Of a DNA stretch of 64,000 nucleotides, positions 1-10,331 are shown one piece after another (positions within the stretch are counted from its first letter, which is position 1; every line of letters starts with the position of its first letter). Below the pieces are notes generated by a model. That model did no database searches. It was not told where the DNA came from and worked only from the letters and a program-made list of their open reading frames with translations. The translations under genes were made by a program, and so were the position numbers. The DNA comes from Pelagibius sp. CAU 1746 (lineage in GTDB: Bacteria > Pseudomonadota > Alphaproteobacteria > Kiloniellales > Kiloniellaceae). The DNA lies in the NCBI RefSeq assembly GCF_039839785.1, contig NZ_JBDOQT010000002.1:248001-312000 (forward strand), written 5' to 3'.

Positions 1-90
1 CCTCCCGCCCGTCTCGCCGAAACAGCCGCGTTGCCACATCCGGCCCGCCTATGCTAACGCTTGTCGGTCTTGATCAAGGGGAACGCGCAA

Positions 91-549
91 GTGGCCAAAG
101 CGCCGAAGGTTCTTATCCTCAACGGCCCCAATCTGAACATGCTCGGAAGCCGCCAGCCCGATGTCTACGGCAGGGAAACCCTATCCGACGTCGAGGAGAG
201 CTGCCGCAGCCATGGCAAGAGCCTGGGCCTGGAAGTCGATTGCCGCCAGTCGAACAGCGAAGGACAGCTGATCGACTGGATTCATGAGGCGCGCGACGGC
301 CACGACGGAATCATCATCAATCCCGGCGCCTATACGCATACCTCGATCGCGATCATGGACGCCCTGCTGACGGCCGAGCTCCCGTTGATCGAGGTCCATC
401 TTTCCAACATCCACCGGCGTGAAGCTTTTCGGCACCAGTCCTATGTGTCGAAAGTGGCGGACGCCGTGCTTGCCGGTCTGGGATCGCAGGGGTACCTCTG
501 CGCACTCGACACCCTGGCGCGGCGCCTGAACACACAGCAAGAGACGTGA
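91..549 (+). CDS. aroQ: Type II 3-dehydroquinate dehydratase
   Basis: Dehydrates 3-dehydroquinate to 3-dehydroshikimate in the cytosolic shikimate pathway; type II enzymes form dodecamers. The 152-residue product has the family length. Visible motifs are [10 protein letters not shown] near the N-terminus, the catalytic tyrosine Y26 in VYGRETL, RQSNSEG (52-58), NPGAYTHTS (77-85) and the catalytic histidine H103 in EVHLSN. I chose the GTG at 91 because AAGGGGA at 76-82 is well spaced for it; a TTG at 61 in the same frame would add ten residues unlike the family. The stop overlaps the accB start by one base (TGATG), so the two are translationally coupled. Joining aroQ to accB-accC is a common arrangement in alphaproteobacteria. 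Confidence 0.97.
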   Translation: MAKAPKVLILNGPNLNMLGSRQPDVYGRETLSDVEESCRSHGKSLGLEVDCRQSNSEGQLIDWIHEARDGHDGIIINPGAYTHTSIAIMDALLTAELPLIEVHLSNIHRREAFRHQSYVSKVADAVLAGLGSQGYLCALDTLARRLNTQQET

Positions 550-995
550 TGGCCAAGTTCGAAGTCAACGAAGAGCTGGTCCGCAAACTGGCGGACCTGC
601 TTCAGGAAACCGGACTCAACGAGATTGAGTACGAGGTCAACAACCACCGTATCCGGGTCGCCAAGAACGCCGGCGTGACCACGCTGGCCGCACCGGCAGC
701 CGCGCCCGCGCCCTGCGCCCCGGCACCCGCGGCCGCTGCAGGCGGGCCCGAGGCGGTTCCCGCCGGCGCGGTAACCGCGCCGATGGTCGGCACGGTCTAC
801 GTCGCCAGCGAACCGAGCGCGCCGCCCTTCGTGAAGGTCGGCGATTCGGTCTCCGAGGGCCAGACACTGCTGATCATCGAAGCCATGAAGGTGATGAACC
901 CGCTGGCCTCGCCACGTGCCGGTACGGTCAAGCAGATCCTGATCAGCGACGGCCAGCCCGTGGAGTACGGCGAGCCGCTGCTGGTGATCGAGTAG
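549..995 (+). CDS. accB: Biotin carboxyl carrier protein of acetyl-CoA carboxylase
   Basis: Carries the biotin that shuttles CO2 between biotin carboxylase and carboxyltransferase in the first step of fatty acid synthesis. The 148-residue protein has an N-terminal helical segment, an Ala/Pro-rich flexible linker (about residues 48-75) and a C-terminal biotinyl domain. The biotinylation motif EAMKVMN is intact, with the acceptor lysine at about K114. The start is the ATG overlapping the aroQ stop; a GTG three bases earlier is also in frame and would add one methionine. accC follows after 14 bases, so this is the second gene of an aroQ-accB-accC operon. Confidence 0.98.
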   Translation: MAKFEVNEELVRKLADLLQETGLNEIEYEVNNHRIRVAKNAGVTTLAAPAAAPAPCAPAPAAAAGGPEAVPAGAVTAPMVGTVYVASEPSAPPFVKVGDSVSEGQTLLIIEAMKVMNPLASPRAGTVKQILISDGQPVEYGEPLLVIE

Positions 996-1009
996 CGCCG
1001 CGGCCGACG

Positions 1010-2353
<1,344 letters not shown>

Positions 2354-2398
2354 CGGAATCTAGCCGAACCGGGTTCTTAGCTTATATGATTCGGCGTC

Positions 2399-3049
2399 AT
2401 GCAGTTGACGCCCGACCTCCTGCTCCGCGCCTACGCCATCGGGATCTTCCCCATGGCCGAGAGCCGTGTCGACCCGGAACTCCACTGGATCGATCCGGAC
2501 ATGCGCGGCATCCTGCCGCTCGACGGCCTACACGTGCCGCGCAAGCTGCGCGCCAAAATCCGCCGCGGACTCTTCGAGGTGCGCTGCAACACCGCCTTCG
2601 AGGACGTCATCCAGGGCTGCGCCGAACCGGCGGAGAACCGGCCCGACACCTGGATCAACCCGGTGATCGAGACGCTCTACAACGAGCTTTTCGAGATGGG
2701 CTTCGCGCATTCCGTGGAGTGTTGGCGGGACGGCCAACTGGTCGGCGGCCTCTACGGCGTCTCCCTGGGCGCCGCCTTCTTCGGCGAATCCATGTTCAGC
2801 CGCGCGACCGACGCCAGCAAGGTGGCCCTGGTGCATCTGGTGCTGCGCCTGAAGAAGGGCGGCTTCCAACTGCTGGATACCCAGTTCACCACGCCGCACC
2901 TCAGCCGCTTCGGCGCCAAGGAGATTCCGCGCGAGGACTACCGCCGGCTGCTCACCAAGGCGGTCTCGGCCCAGGCGGAGTTCTATTCGGGCGGGGTTTC
3001 GGAGGAGGAGCTGGAGGCCTTCTTGCAGTCGACCACCCAGACATCGTAG
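2399..3049 (+). CDS. aat: Leucyl/phenylalanyl-tRNA--protein transferase
   Basis: Transfers Leu or Phe from aminoacyl-tRNA to N-terminal Arg/Lys of proteins, making N-degrons recognised by ClpS and destroyed by ClpAP. The 216-residue product starts [18 protein letters not shown], followed by the [13 protein letters not shown] segment that corresponds to the family WWSPDPR region, and carries [17 protein letters not shown], which matches the conserved GESMFSR block of the catalytic domain. ATG start; no strong Shine-Dalgarno is visible. Its 3' end overlaps the convergent DUF2155 gene by 67 bases. clpS and clpA, the downstream partners of the pathway, are about 25 kb away in this window. Confidence 0.95.
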   Translation: MQLTPDLLLRAYAIGIFPMAESRVDPELHWIDPDMRGILPLDGLHVPRKLRAKIRRGLFEVRCNTAFEDVIQGCAEPAENRPDTWINPVIETLYNELFEMGFAHSVECWRDGQLVGGLYGVSLGAAFFGESMFSRATDASKVALVHLVLRLKKGGFQLLDTQFTTPHLSRFGAKEIPREDYRRLLTKAVSAQAEFYSGGVSEEELEAFLQSTTQTS

Positions 3050-3411
3050 ACCGGGTGCTCGACCGCCGAGATGGCGGGGCTGGAAGCGAACATCCAGCCG
3101 GTGAAAAGCTCCACAGCCGGCGAATCCGGGCGGATGTCGACGATCTCCAGAAAAGCCGTGCTCTCCGGCGTCTCCTCCGGAGGCTTCTTGTCGCAAGCCC
3201 GCGCGATGATCTGCAGGGAGCCGAAGCGCACCGGCTCGTTCAGGGGCGCCTCGAAGGTGGAGATCCGCGCGGTGATCTTGTCGAGGCCCTGCAGCACGGC
3301 GATATCGCCGGCGACGGCACCTGCCGGCGCCGGGGACATCATCAACCAAGGCGCCGTCAGCAGGGAGAGGGCCAAGGCCCGGGGGACAAACCTCAAGGGT
3401 AATTTCCTCAA
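2983..3411 (-). CDS. DUF2155 domain-containing exported protein
   Basis: Small exported protein of an alphaproteobacterial family of unknown function, usually found near aat and accC. A signal peptide covers about residues 1-32 (RKLPLRF, hydrophobic core, then APAGAVA). The mature part has the family pattern: [34 protein letters not shown], then FLEI and a C-terminal VYDVWVVDC. Two cysteines (in RACDKK and WVVDCKK) could form a disulfide in the periplasm. The start is uncertain: TTG at 3411 overlaps the stop of the upstream gene, but a second TTG at 3396 is better placed behind GAGGAAA. It is cotranscribed with the 83-residue gene upstream. Confidence 0.85.
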   Translation of the reverse strand: MRKLPLRFVPRALALSLLTAPWLMMSPAPAGAVAGDIAVLQGLDKITARISTFEAPLNEPVRFGSLQIIARACDKKPPEETPESTAFLEIVDIRPDSPAVELFTGWMFASSPAISAVEHPVYDVWVVDCKKASSSSSETPPE

Positions 3412-3659
3412 TCTTTCTTGGCGCCCTTGCGGTCGCCGTAGGGGTTCTCCAGCGAGTCGACCAGGGCCAGCAGCACCTCGCGCAGCTGGGCCTCGTCGCA
3501 GCCCATCAGGATTCCGTCCTCCAGGGCGTCCTGGGCCATCTCGCGAATTTCCTCCAGATTCTCGTTCAGAATCTTGATCTTTTCGCGGCAGGAAAGTGGC
3601 GCGCCGTCGGGCTGCAGCCAGACCGGAATCTCGAACTTCTTGGCATTAGGTGCGGACAC
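3408..3659 (-). CDS. Conserved small cytosolic protein
   Basis: An 83-residue protein with no signal peptide or membrane segment. It is acidic and mostly helical: EIPVWLQPDGAPLSCREKIKILNENLEEIREMAQDALEDGILMGC, then a C-terminal helix ending in NPYGDRKGAKK. I recognise it as the sort of small hypothetical protein that sits between mlaD-like and DUF2155 genes in Rhodospirillales, but I know no function. Start is GTG with GAGG upstream. Its TGA overlaps the next gene's TTG start, indicating translational coupling with DUF2155. Confidence 0.75.
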   Translation of the reverse strand: MSAPNAKKFEIPVWLQPDGAPLSCREKIKILNENLEEIREMAQDALEDGILMGCDEAQLREVLLALVDSLENPYGDRKGAKKD

Positions 3660-3749
3660 GCGAAGAACCTCAGCAGAAATTCACTGCCAAAGATTTAAGG
3701 GCTCCCCCCGAAGGACGCAACCTCGGCGGATCGGCGGCCGCTTTCCGCC

Positions 3750-4238
3750 CTACTGCGGGGAGTCGCCGTCCGAACTGCTCTGAGAGGCCGCGTCGGCAGC
3801 GCTGAAAATGAAACGGCCCAGCAGGTCGACCACGTTGATCGAGCCCTGGGTGTACTGGATCTGGCCGCCGTCGGCGATGTAGTCCTCGGCGCCGCCCGGC
3901 TCCAGGGCGACATAGTTGCCGCCCAGCAATCCGTCGGGAATGATCCGCGCGGAGGTGTCCGTCGGCAGGCGGATGGCGTTGCTGATGCTGATCAACACCT
4001 CGGCGAAGTAGGTATCGGGATTGAGGCGCTGATCGACGACGGTGCCGATCTTCACCCCGGCCATACGCACATCGGTGCCGACGTTCAGGCCGGAAGCGTC
4101 ATCGAAGGACACCAGCACTTCATAGCCGTCGCCGGCGTTGTCGCCGATGGAGGTGCTGCGGAAGGCGAAGACGACGAAGGCGACGGCCACCAGCAGGACC
4201 ACCGCGCCCATCACCGTCTCGATCATGTTTCTGCGCAT
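3750..4238 (-). CDS. mlaD: MlaD family outer-membrane lipid transport protein
   Basis: Periplasmic, inner-membrane-anchored MCE-domain subunit of the Mla phospholipid transport system. The 162 residues start with one membrane anchor (about 5-27), then a single MCE domain with YEVLVSFDDASGLNVGTDVRMAGVKIGTV, IPDGLLGGNYVALEPG and a C-terminal helical tail DLLGRFIFSAAD. Length and layout fit single-MCE MlaD rather than the longer multi-domain MCE proteins. The MlaE/MlaF permease and ATPase are not in this window, so they must lie elsewhere. ATG start. Confidence 0.93.
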   Translation of the reverse strand: MRRNMIETVMGAVVLLVAVAFVVFAFRSTSIGDNAGDGYEVLVSFDDASGLNVGTDVRMAGVKIGTVVDQRLNPDTYFAEVLISISNAIRLPTDTSARIIPDGLLGGNYVALEPGGAEDYIADGGQIQYTQGSINVVDLLGRFIFSAADAASQSSSDGDSPQ

Positions 4239-4282
4239 CAGTCAGATCCTAAACAGGAAGATCGGGTGAAAGGCCGTGCGGC

Positions 4283-4660
4283 TCAATTCGGGGTCCAGGG
4301 CTCGTAGTCGCCGGTGGCGCGGTCGCGCTTGCCGCCCTTCAGGGCGTGCCCCGGCGGCCGATAGGCCTGGACCGTACCTGTCAGGTTGGGCTGGTGCTCC
4401 TTCTGCCACGGCTGCCGCGCGGCGCCGCCTTCCGGCGGAACCTGATCGGTGGTGTGATGCAGCCAGGCATGCCAGTCGGGAGGCACGCGGCTCGCCTCGA
4501 CCTCGCCGTTGTAGATCACCCAGCGCTGCTCTTTGCGCAACGAATCCTTGTGCGTACGGCCGCCGCCCTTGGCGCGGTAGTAGCGGTTGCCCTGCTGGTC
4601 GCTGCCGACCAGTTCGCCGCGCAACCATGTGAAGAGCCTTGTGCCGATGGTGGTCCCCAT
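4283..4660 (-). CDS. NDUFA12 family NADH:ubiquinone oxidoreductase accessory subunit
   Basis: Homolog of the mitochondrial complex I accessory subunit NDUFA12 (B17.2), a supernumerary subunit kept in alphaproteobacteria. The 125-residue product shows the family signature: LVGSDQQGNRYYR, then RRWVIYNG-like RWVIYNGEVEASRVPPDWHAWLHHTTD, and a C-terminal KPNLTGT-like block (HQPNLTGT). No signal peptide; expected on the matrix/cytosolic arm of complex I. It lies 44 bases upstream of mlaD on the same strand, probably cotranscribed. The remaining nuo genes are not here. Confidence 0.93.
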   Translation of the reverse strand: MGTTIGTRLFTWLRGELVGSDQQGNRYYRAKGGGRTHKDSLRKEQRWVIYNGEVEASRVPPDWHAWLHHTTDQVPPEGGAARQPWQKEHQPNLTGTVQAYRPPGHALKGGKRDRATGDYEPWTPN

Positions 4661-4917
4661 GCCCGAGACGTACCCCTTGACTGAAACGAATAGCTGAAAT
4701 GCCGACTCCCGGGAGAGGCCGTTTCTCCCCCCGGCAGCGGCCAGACTATGGCACCCCGGCGGCGATCCGTCCAGCCTTCGGACGGTCCCGGCCGGCCCGC
4801 CGCAACACCCCGAAAACCGGCGGATTCCATACCCTTCGGGCGGGGGCCGCAGGCCTCGGCCCAGGCAGTTCGCGGGGAAGCTATCCCTTTTATCGGGAAG
4901 GAGACGGCCCCTCGGCC

Positions 4918-6234
4918 TCAGCCGCTGATCGAGCGGGCCTCCTTGAGGTAGCCGGCGGCTGCGCTCTCGAGGACCGCGACCTGCCGGGTCATATCGTCGG
5001 CGGCCCTGGCCATCTCCTCAGCGGCGCCCTGAGTCTGATTCGCAGCCGCGGTCACCCCGGAAATATTTTCCGCGATTTCCGCGGCCCCCGCTGAGGCCTG
5101 ACCGATGGACCCGGCGATTTCCCGGGTGGCCGCGCTCTGCTGCTCGGCCGCCCCGGCGATGGCTTCAGCGATCTCGCTGATGTTCTCGACCATCTTCGTG
5201 ACCTGCTCGTTGGCGCTGTGGCTACGCCGGGTCGTCTCCTGAATGCTCTCGACCTGGCGGGCGATCTGCTCCGTCGCGGCGGCAGTCTGATGGGACAGGG
5301 CCTTGACCTCGCCGGCCACCACGGCAAAGCCCTTGCCCGCTTCTCCGGCCCGCGCCGCCTCGATGGTGGCGTTGAGCGCCAGCAGGTTGGTCTTCTCGGC
5401 GATCTCGGTGATGAGGCTCAGCACCGCGCCGACCTGCCCGGCGGTTTCGACCAGTTCCTGCATCCGCGCGCTCGCCGTTTGGGCGTTACCGCTGGCCTCC
5501 CGGGTGATCGCCGCCTGGCGTTCGACCTGCTCGGTGATGTCCTGGATCGCCGCCGAAAGCTGTTCGGCGGCCCCGGCAACGGCCTGCACGTTGGTGGAGG
5601 CCTCGGTCGCGGCAGCGGCCATGGTCGTCGCCCGGTGGCTGGAATCCGCGGCGCATTCGTTCAGGGATTTCGACTGCCCGCCCACCGCGGCGACAGTTTG
5701 CTCCACGGCCTCGATGGTCGCCGAGATCTCCTTGTCGAAGGTGTTCGTCAGCTCGGAGAAACGTTGGGTCTTGCTGGCCATCTCCGCGACGGCCGCATTG
5801 ACCCGCTCAGCGCTGGCGCGAAAGTCGCCCGGCAATCCGCGCAGGATGATCCTGCGGAAATATTTCCCTGCGGCGACATGTTGCATGGAGGCTCCCGCCT
5901 CGCGGACGAAAGCGTCGGTGACGTCGACCAGGTGATTGATGGCCTGCCGCAACTTTTCCGTCTCCCGCGCCCCTTCGCTGCACGGCACCCTCAAGCTGAA
6001 GTCGCCGCTGTGGGCAATCTCCTCCGCCGTCTCGACGATGGTCCTCAGCGCGCCGACGACGCGGTGCAGCGCCAGCGTCGCGAGGCAGGCCGCAACGAAA
6101 GCCGCAACCTCCAAGACGCTCTGCGCAACCGGAAGACCTTCGGCGGCCGCTTGCCAGCCGATGACAGCGGCCAGCAGAGCGGCCACGGCACCGGTGAGCA
6201 GGCGCGCGCTAGAGAGAGAAAACAAAACGTTCAT
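4918..6234 (-). CDS. Methyl-accepting chemotaxis protein, Aer-like output half
   Basis: Signalling half of a chemoreceptor. The 438 residues begin with two membrane helices (about 10-28 and 38-58) separated by only a few residues, so there is no periplasmic ligand domain. A HAMP-like region follows (about 60-115), then a long coiled coil with the conserved hairpin tip [19 protein letters not shown]. The start at 6234 (MNVLFSL) lies inside the end of the upstream PAS gene, a 26-base overlap in a different frame; longer in-frame starts would extend into that gene and encode unnatural sequence. The architecture equals E. coli Aer with its PAS domain on a separate polypeptide. No CheA/CheW genes lie nearby. 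Confidence 0.92.
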   Translation of the reverse strand: MNVLFSLSSARLLTGAVAALLAAVIGWQAAAEGLPVAQSVLEVAAFVAACLATLALHRVVGALRTIVETAEEIAHSGDFSLRVPCSEGARETEKLRQAINHLVDVTDAFVREAGASMQHVAAGKYFRRIILRGLPGDFRASAERVNAAVAEMASKTQRFSELTNTFDKEISATIEAVEQTVAAVGGQSKSLNECAADSSHRATTMAAAATEASTNVQAVAGAAEQLSAAIQDITEQVERQAAITREASGNAQTASARMQELVETAGQVGAVLSLITEIAEKTNLLALNATIEAARAGEAGKGFAVVAGEVKALSHQTAAATEQIARQVESIQETTRRSHSANEQVTKMVENISEIAEAIAGAAEQQSAATREIAGSIGQASAGAAEIAENISGVTAAANQTQGAAEEMARAADDMTRQVAVLESAAAGYLKEARSISG

Positions 6235-6733
6235 AAGTCGTCCCCTGCTTCTCCAGGGTTTGCTGCAGGAACTCGATCGCCGCGGCCATGCCGTCCTTGA
6301 CGCGGCCGCTGTCGTTCTCCAGCTCACGCAGCTTACGGTAAACCGGCTCGATCTTGGCGATCTGCTCCGGGTCCGGCTTGCGCCGGTTCGAATGGTAGCC
6401 CGCGATCTTGCCCTCGGCGTCGAAACTGGGCGTCACGTGGGCGAAGACCCAATAGTGGTCGCCGTTCTTCGCCAGGTTCACCACGTAAGCAAAGATCTCC
6501 TCGCCACCCTGAATCGTGTCCCACAGCAGCTTGAAGACGCTGTGCGGCATGTCGGGGTGACGGATGATGTTGTGCGGCTGGCCGAGAATCTCCCTCTCGG
6601 AAAAACCACTCACCCGCAAGAAGACATCGTTCGCATAGGTGATGCGCCCTTGCAGGTCGGTCTTCGAAACGATGATCTCTTCGGTGTCGAAATGGCCTTC
6701 ACGGCCGGTCGGAACAATGTTGGGGCGTGACAT
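6209..6733 (-). CDS. Aer-type PAS sensor protein
   Basis: A stand-alone PAS domain (174 residues) closely resembling the FAD-binding PAS domain of E. coli Aer. It has [19 protein letters not shown], the Aer hallmark [27 protein letters not shown] with the FAD-site tryptophan, and [13 protein letters not shown]. The tail (about 125-174) is a helical linker ending just as the MCP gene begins. By family knowledge it would bind FAD and report redox state or oxygen. It overlaps the MCP start by 26 bases, so the two products are almost certainly made together and act as one receptor. Confidence 0.92.
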   Translation of the reverse strand: MSRPNIVPTGREGHFDTEEIIVSKTDLQGRITYANDVFLRVSGFSEREILGQPHNIIRHPDMPHSVFKLLWDTIQGGEEIFAYVVNLAKNGDHYWVFAHVTPSFDAEGKIAGYHSNRRKPDPEQIAKIEPVYRKLRELENDSGRVKDGMAAAIEFLQQTLEKQGTTYERFVFSL

Positions 6734-6951
6734 CGCTGGCTGCTTTCTCGTGTTTGTCGAGTATTCGACGAAAAAGCTTACCGAATGGGAAATATCCGAA
6801 CGCCCAAGACGTAAAAAATCACCCTTACCTTCAATGAGTTACCGATGCATCCACAGAGTCCGTCGCGCGATGAATACCGTTGGTGTTATTGGTCGCTGAC
6901 GAGCCTTCATCGCAGGTTGAAATCAGCTCCGCTCGGTTGCGGGGCGCGGCC

Positions 6952-7458
6952 TCAATCCCTCCGCAGGGTCACCGTGATGGGCGGCGGCCGTTTCAGCGTC
7001 TGGTAGACGACGCAATAGCGCTCGGTCAGTTTCAGCAGGGTCGCCTGTTCTTCTTCAGAGAGATCGCCGTCGAAATCGATGTCGAGGCGGATATCGCGGA
7101 AACCCACCGGCGCCTCCTTGTCGACGCCCAGCGTGCCCCGGAAGTCCAGGTCGCCCTCGGCGCGGATCCGCGCATCGCGCAGCGCGAGGCCGAGCGCCGT
7201 GGCCACGGCGTTAAGGGTAACGCCGGCGCAGGCGACCAGCGCCTCCAGCAGCATGTCGCCCGAACAGGCCTGCAGGCCGGAGCCGCCGGTCGCCGGGTGC
7301 AGCCCGGCTTCCACGAGCGCGCGCCCGGTCTCGACCGAGCAGGACAGCCCCTCGCCGATGGCGCCTTCCGCCTTCAGGGTCACCACCGCCGCCTCGGGGT
7401 CCTCCCGGTAGCGCGCCTTGATCGGTGCCTGCATCTCCTTCAGCTTATCGGCGTCCAT
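6952..7458 (-). CDS. OsmC family protein
   Basis: Thiol-dependent peroxidase-like fold of the OsmC/Ohr family, 168 residues. The reactive cysteine pair is visible: one in SGDMLLEALVACAGVT (the conserved helix) and one in ERYCVVYQTL. An extra cysteine precedes the first motif (QACSGD). OsmC proteins detoxify organic hydroperoxides in the cytosol. The sequence resembles the generic OsmC group rather than true Ohr, so substrate is uncertain. ATG start; single gene, with the split Aer receptor ending upstream on the same strand and the DUF6352 gene divergent. Confidence 0.93.
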   Translation of the reverse strand: MDADKLKEMQAPIKARYREDPEAAVVTLKAEGAIGEGLSCSVETGRALVEAGLHPATGGSGLQACSGDMLLEALVACAGVTLNAVATALGLALRDARIRAEGDLDFRGTLGVDKEAPVGFRDIRLDIDFDGDLSEEEQATLLKLTERYCVVYQTLKRPPPITVTLRRD

Positions 7459-7641
7459 CGTCCATCGTCCTCCCGGCCGTCACCCGGGCGCCCAGGCTCG
7501 CGCGCCCTTGGAAGCCGAGCATGGGACCAAGCCCGCGGCCTGACAAGGGTGCCCTGGCCCCGGCGTCATCACAGCTCGGTCAGCACGGCGTGAGACCGCC
7601 CATCGCTGGACAGCCGCCCCGCCGCCCCCTATAGAAGCGTC

Positions 7642-8673
7642 ATGCACGATTTCTGGCGGGATTCCGGCTATCACCTTCTGGAGCGGCGGCCCCCTGAACC
7701 GGGCACGGCCGGGCACCTGACGGTGACCGACGATTTTCTGCGCGCCTACCTGAACCGGCCGGAGGTGCGCCCGGTCGAGGAGTCCAACGAGGCCGAGCGC
7801 GCCCTGCACGCCGCCCTGCTGCGCAACCCGCGCGAGGCGGTGAGCGGCGAGCGCCTGGCCGCGATGGCCGACCCCGACGCCATCGAGAACTACCAGGTGG
7901 TGCTGGGCTTCCGCGAGCGCCTCATGGCCGCCGACAGCCTGGAAGACGCCTACCTGAAGCTCTTCCTGGAGCCGGACGGGGTGATGGTGCCGCCGCTGTT
8001 CATCGACCAGTTGGCCCACGTCATTGCCCGCGCCATGCTGGAGGGCGAAGAGGACCCTCTGAAACTGCGCGCCGCCGAGCTGCTGTTCCGCGCCCAGCAG
8101 GTGACCATCAACGACGGCGCCCTCATGGCCGCCGACGCCGAGACGGTGGAGATGTACGCCGCCTCCGGCGGCTTCGGCAGCCTGGGCCGCCTGGTGGCCG
8201 AGGCGCAGACGCCGCTGCGCACGGTGGACTTGGACGTGCTGACCGAAGACAACGCCGAGATCTATTGGACGCGCGACAGCCGCTACGACACTGTTCTGAA
8301 CCTGAACTTCGCCGGCGCCGGGCTGGATGCGCTGTGCCGCGTGCTGGAGCGCTGGGTGCGGCACTTCTACGCCATCGGCGTCTCCATCCAGCCGGTGCAG
8401 AAGATCAGCGACGAAGGCTGGGTCTGGCACATCGGCCTGGACGCCGAGGGCACGGCCATGCTCAACGACCTCTACAACGGCGTGGAGGTGGGCGAGGGCC
8501 GCCTGGCGCGCCTGCTCTCCCTCTTCCGCATGGAGTTCGACGACCCCTCGCTGCTGCTGCCCAGCGTCGCCGGGCGGCCGGTCTATCTGGCCATGGCCAT
8601 GACAGAGCAGAACCGGCTGCGCCTCAAGCCGCAGAACCTGCTGGTCAACCTGCCGCTCGCCGAGCGCGCCTGA
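7642..8673 (+). CDS. DUF6352 family protein
   Basis: A 343-residue cytosolic protein starting HDFWRDSGYHLLER, the pattern I associate with DUF6352. N-terminal part resembles an all-helical region (DDFLRAYLNRPEVRPVEESNEAE), and the middle is rich in DAIENYQVVLGFRERLMAA. The C-terminal half (VLNLNFAGAGLDALCRVLERWVRHF...) ends in RLKPQNLLVNLPLAE. No signal peptide, no recognised catalytic motif. Function unknown. ATG start; monocistronic, between divergent osmC-like and convergent M48 genes. Confidence 0.8.
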   Translation: MHDFWRDSGYHLLERRPPEPGTAGHLTVTDDFLRAYLNRPEVRPVEESNEAERALHAALLRNPREAVSGERLAAMADPDAIENYQVVLGFRERLMAADSLEDAYLKLFLEPDGVMVPPLFIDQLAHVIARAMLEGEEDPLKLRAAELLFRAQQVTINDGALMAADAETVEMYAASGGFGSLGRLVAEAQTPLRTVDLDVLTEDNAEIYWTRDSRYDTVLNLNFAGAGLDALCRVLERWVRHFYAIGVSIQPVQKISDEGWVWHIGLDAEGTAMLNDLYNGVEVGEGRLARLLSLFRMEFDDPSLLLPSVAGRPVYLAMAMTEQNRLRLKPQNLLVNLPLAERA

Positions 8674-8686
8674 GCGAACCCTCGCC

Positions 8687-9754
8687 TCAGCCGAGATTGC
8701 GCAGCCGAACGATGCGGTCTTCCATCGCCGGGTGGGTGGAGAACAACGCCCGCGCCTTGGGCCCGAAGCTCTTCACCGGGTTGGCGATGTAGAGGTGCTG
8801 GATGGCGCGGTTGGCGTTCTCGTAGCGCACGTCGCTGCCGCCGATCTTCTGCAGCGCGCCGATGAGGCCCAGGGGGTTGCGCGTCAGCTTCACCGCGGTG
8901 GCGTCGGCCATGTACTCGCGCTGGCGCGAAATCGCCATCTGCACCAGCCGTGCGGCCAGCGGCGCCAGGATCGCGAAAACCAGCAGCACGACGAGCGCAA
9001 TGACGGCGGCGCCGCCCTGCTTGCCCCGGCGGCCGCCGGTGAAGCGCACATGGCGCAAGCTGCGAAGCGCCGCGTCGCAGATCAGCACGATGAGACCGAC
9101 CAGCACGCCGACCGCCGTGGCGTAGAGGATGTCGTTGTTGGCGATGTGGCCCATCTCGTGGCCGACCACGCCCTGCAGCTCGCTGCGGCTCAGCTTGTCC
9201 ATCAAACCGCGGGTCACGGCAATGGCCGCCTTCTCCGGCTTCCGGCCGGTGGCGAAGGCGTTGAGCGCCGGGGTCTCGATGACGAAGACGCGAGGCTTGG
9301 GCAGGCCGGCGGCCAGCGCCATTTCCTCGGCGACGTTGTGCAGCCGCGGCTCTTCTTCCGGCGTCACCTCGCGCGCGCCGGCGAGGCCCAGCACGATGCG
9401 GTCGCCGCGGGTCAGGGCGACGATGACGGCCAGAGCGCTGGCCGCCGCCATGATGGCGGCGCCGCGCAGGCCGCCCGCGCTGACGGCAAGGGGATCGAGG
9501 GTGAGGCCGCCCTCCGGCGGCGCCAGAAAGAAGACCTCGAAGACCCAGCCGAAGACGTAGCCCAGGGCCACCCCGACCAGCACCAGAACCAGGCAGAGCC
9601 AGAAGGTATTCCAGGCGTTGCGCCGGATGGCGGCATGGAAGTCGGTCCGCGCCAGCCCCGATGGCGCCTGCCCCGAGGGCAGCGGGCCGGACGACTCGGG
9701 GCCGGACGACTCGGGGCCGGATGGCGCCGGCCCCCAGGGCGTGCGCCTTGCCAT
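8687..9754 (-). CDS. M48 family membrane zinc metalloprotease (HtpX-like)
   Basis: Membrane-bound zinc protease of 355 residues, related to HtpX, which degrades damaged inner-membrane proteins. Order: Ser/Gly/Pro-rich N-terminal tail (1-38) with tandem SGPES units, membrane segments at about 48-72 and 92-112, the zinc motif HEMGH at about 199, and further hydrophobic stretches at about 212-232 and 255-275. The third zinc ligand is expected in QREYMADATAVKLT. It follows lemA by 4 bases; LemA next to an M48 protease is a recurrent pairing. The low-complexity N-terminal tail is unusual for HtpX. Confidence 0.92.
   Translation of the reverse strand: MARRTPWGPAPSGPESSGPESSGPLPSGQAPSGLARTDFHAAIRRNAWNTFWLCLVLVLVGVALGYVFGWVFEVFFLAPPEGGLTLDPLAVSAGGLRGAAIMAAASALAVIVALTRGDRIVLGLAGAREVTPEEEPRLHNVAEEMALAAGLPKPRVFVIETPALNAFATGRKPEKAAIAVTRGLMDKLSRSELQGVVGHEMGHIANNDILYATAVGVLVGLIVLICDAALRSLRHVRFTGGRRGKQGGAAVIALVVLLVFAILAPLAARLVQMAISRQREYMADATAVKLTRNPLGLIGALQKIGGSDVRYENANRAIQHLYIANPVKSFGPKARALFSTHPAMEDRIVRLRNLG
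9684..9721 (+). repeat. 15-bp tandem repeat inside the M48 protease gene
   Basis: Two adjacent exact copies of GGGCCGGACGACTCG (9684-9698 and 9699-9713), then a partial third. On the coding (minus) strand this gives the repeated pentapeptide SGPES in the N-terminal tail of the protease. Unit length is a multiple of three, so copy number can change without breaking the frame. Confidence 0.9.
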
Positions 9755-9758
9755 GGCT

Positions 9759-10331
9759 TTAGCGGAGGTCGACCTTCACGGGCTCGCGCGCCTCCTCCGG
9801 CACCTCGAAGTAGACCGACTTGGTAAAACCGAAGCGGCTGGCGATGAGGTTGGAAGGAAAAGTCTCGGTTGCCGTGTTGAGGCTCATCGCCGAGTCGTTG
9901 TAGTGCTGGCGGGCGAAGGCGATCTTGTTCTCCGTCGCCGAGAGCTCTTCCTGCAGGCTGGCGGCGTTCTGGTTGGAGCGCAGCTCCGGATAGTTCTCCG
10001 ACAGGGCAAAGAGGCGCCCCAGGGCTTGGGTCAGCATGCCCTCCGCCGCGATGGTCGCCTCGCGGCCCTGCTCGCGCGCCGCCACCGCCTGGTTGCGCGC
10101 CTCGACCACCTTGGTCAGGGTTTCCTGCTCATAGGCCATGTAGTCCTTCACCACCTCCACCAGATTGGGGATCAGGTCGGTGCGGCGGCGCAGCTGCACG
10201 TCGATCTGCGACCAGGCCGCCTCGACCTGGTTCTTCAGGGCCACCAGCCTGTTGTACAGCAGCACCCCGATCACACCCGCCAGGACCGGTAGGCCGATGA
10301 TCACGAGAAGCACGACGGTCACTCCGCTCAT
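9759..10331 (-). CDS. LemA family protein
   Basis: A 190-residue LemA-type protein: one N-terminal membrane helix (about 4-24, VVLLVIIGLPVLAGVIGVLLY), then NRLVALKNQVEAAWSQIDVQLRRRTDLIPNLVEVVKDYMAYEQETL, the family core, and a helical-bundle remainder with SENYPELRSNQN and ATETFPSNLIA. LemA proteins are envelope proteins of poorly known role, often paired with M48 proteases as here (4-base gap). ATG start at 10331. Confidence 0.95.
   Translation of the reverse strand: MSGVTVVLLVIIGLPVLAGVIGVLLYNRLVALKNQVEAAWSQIDVQLRRRTDLIPNLVEVVKDYMAYEQETLTKVVEARNQAVAAREQGREATIAAEGMLTQALGRLFALSENYPELRSNQNAASLQEELSATENKIAFARQHYNDSAMSLNTATETFPSNLIASRFGFTKSVYFEVPEEAREPVKVDLR

Noticed and set aside
9684-9721. 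CRISPR-like repeat
   Set aside because: The 15-bp units are directly adjacent without spacers and lie inside the M48 protease coding frame.
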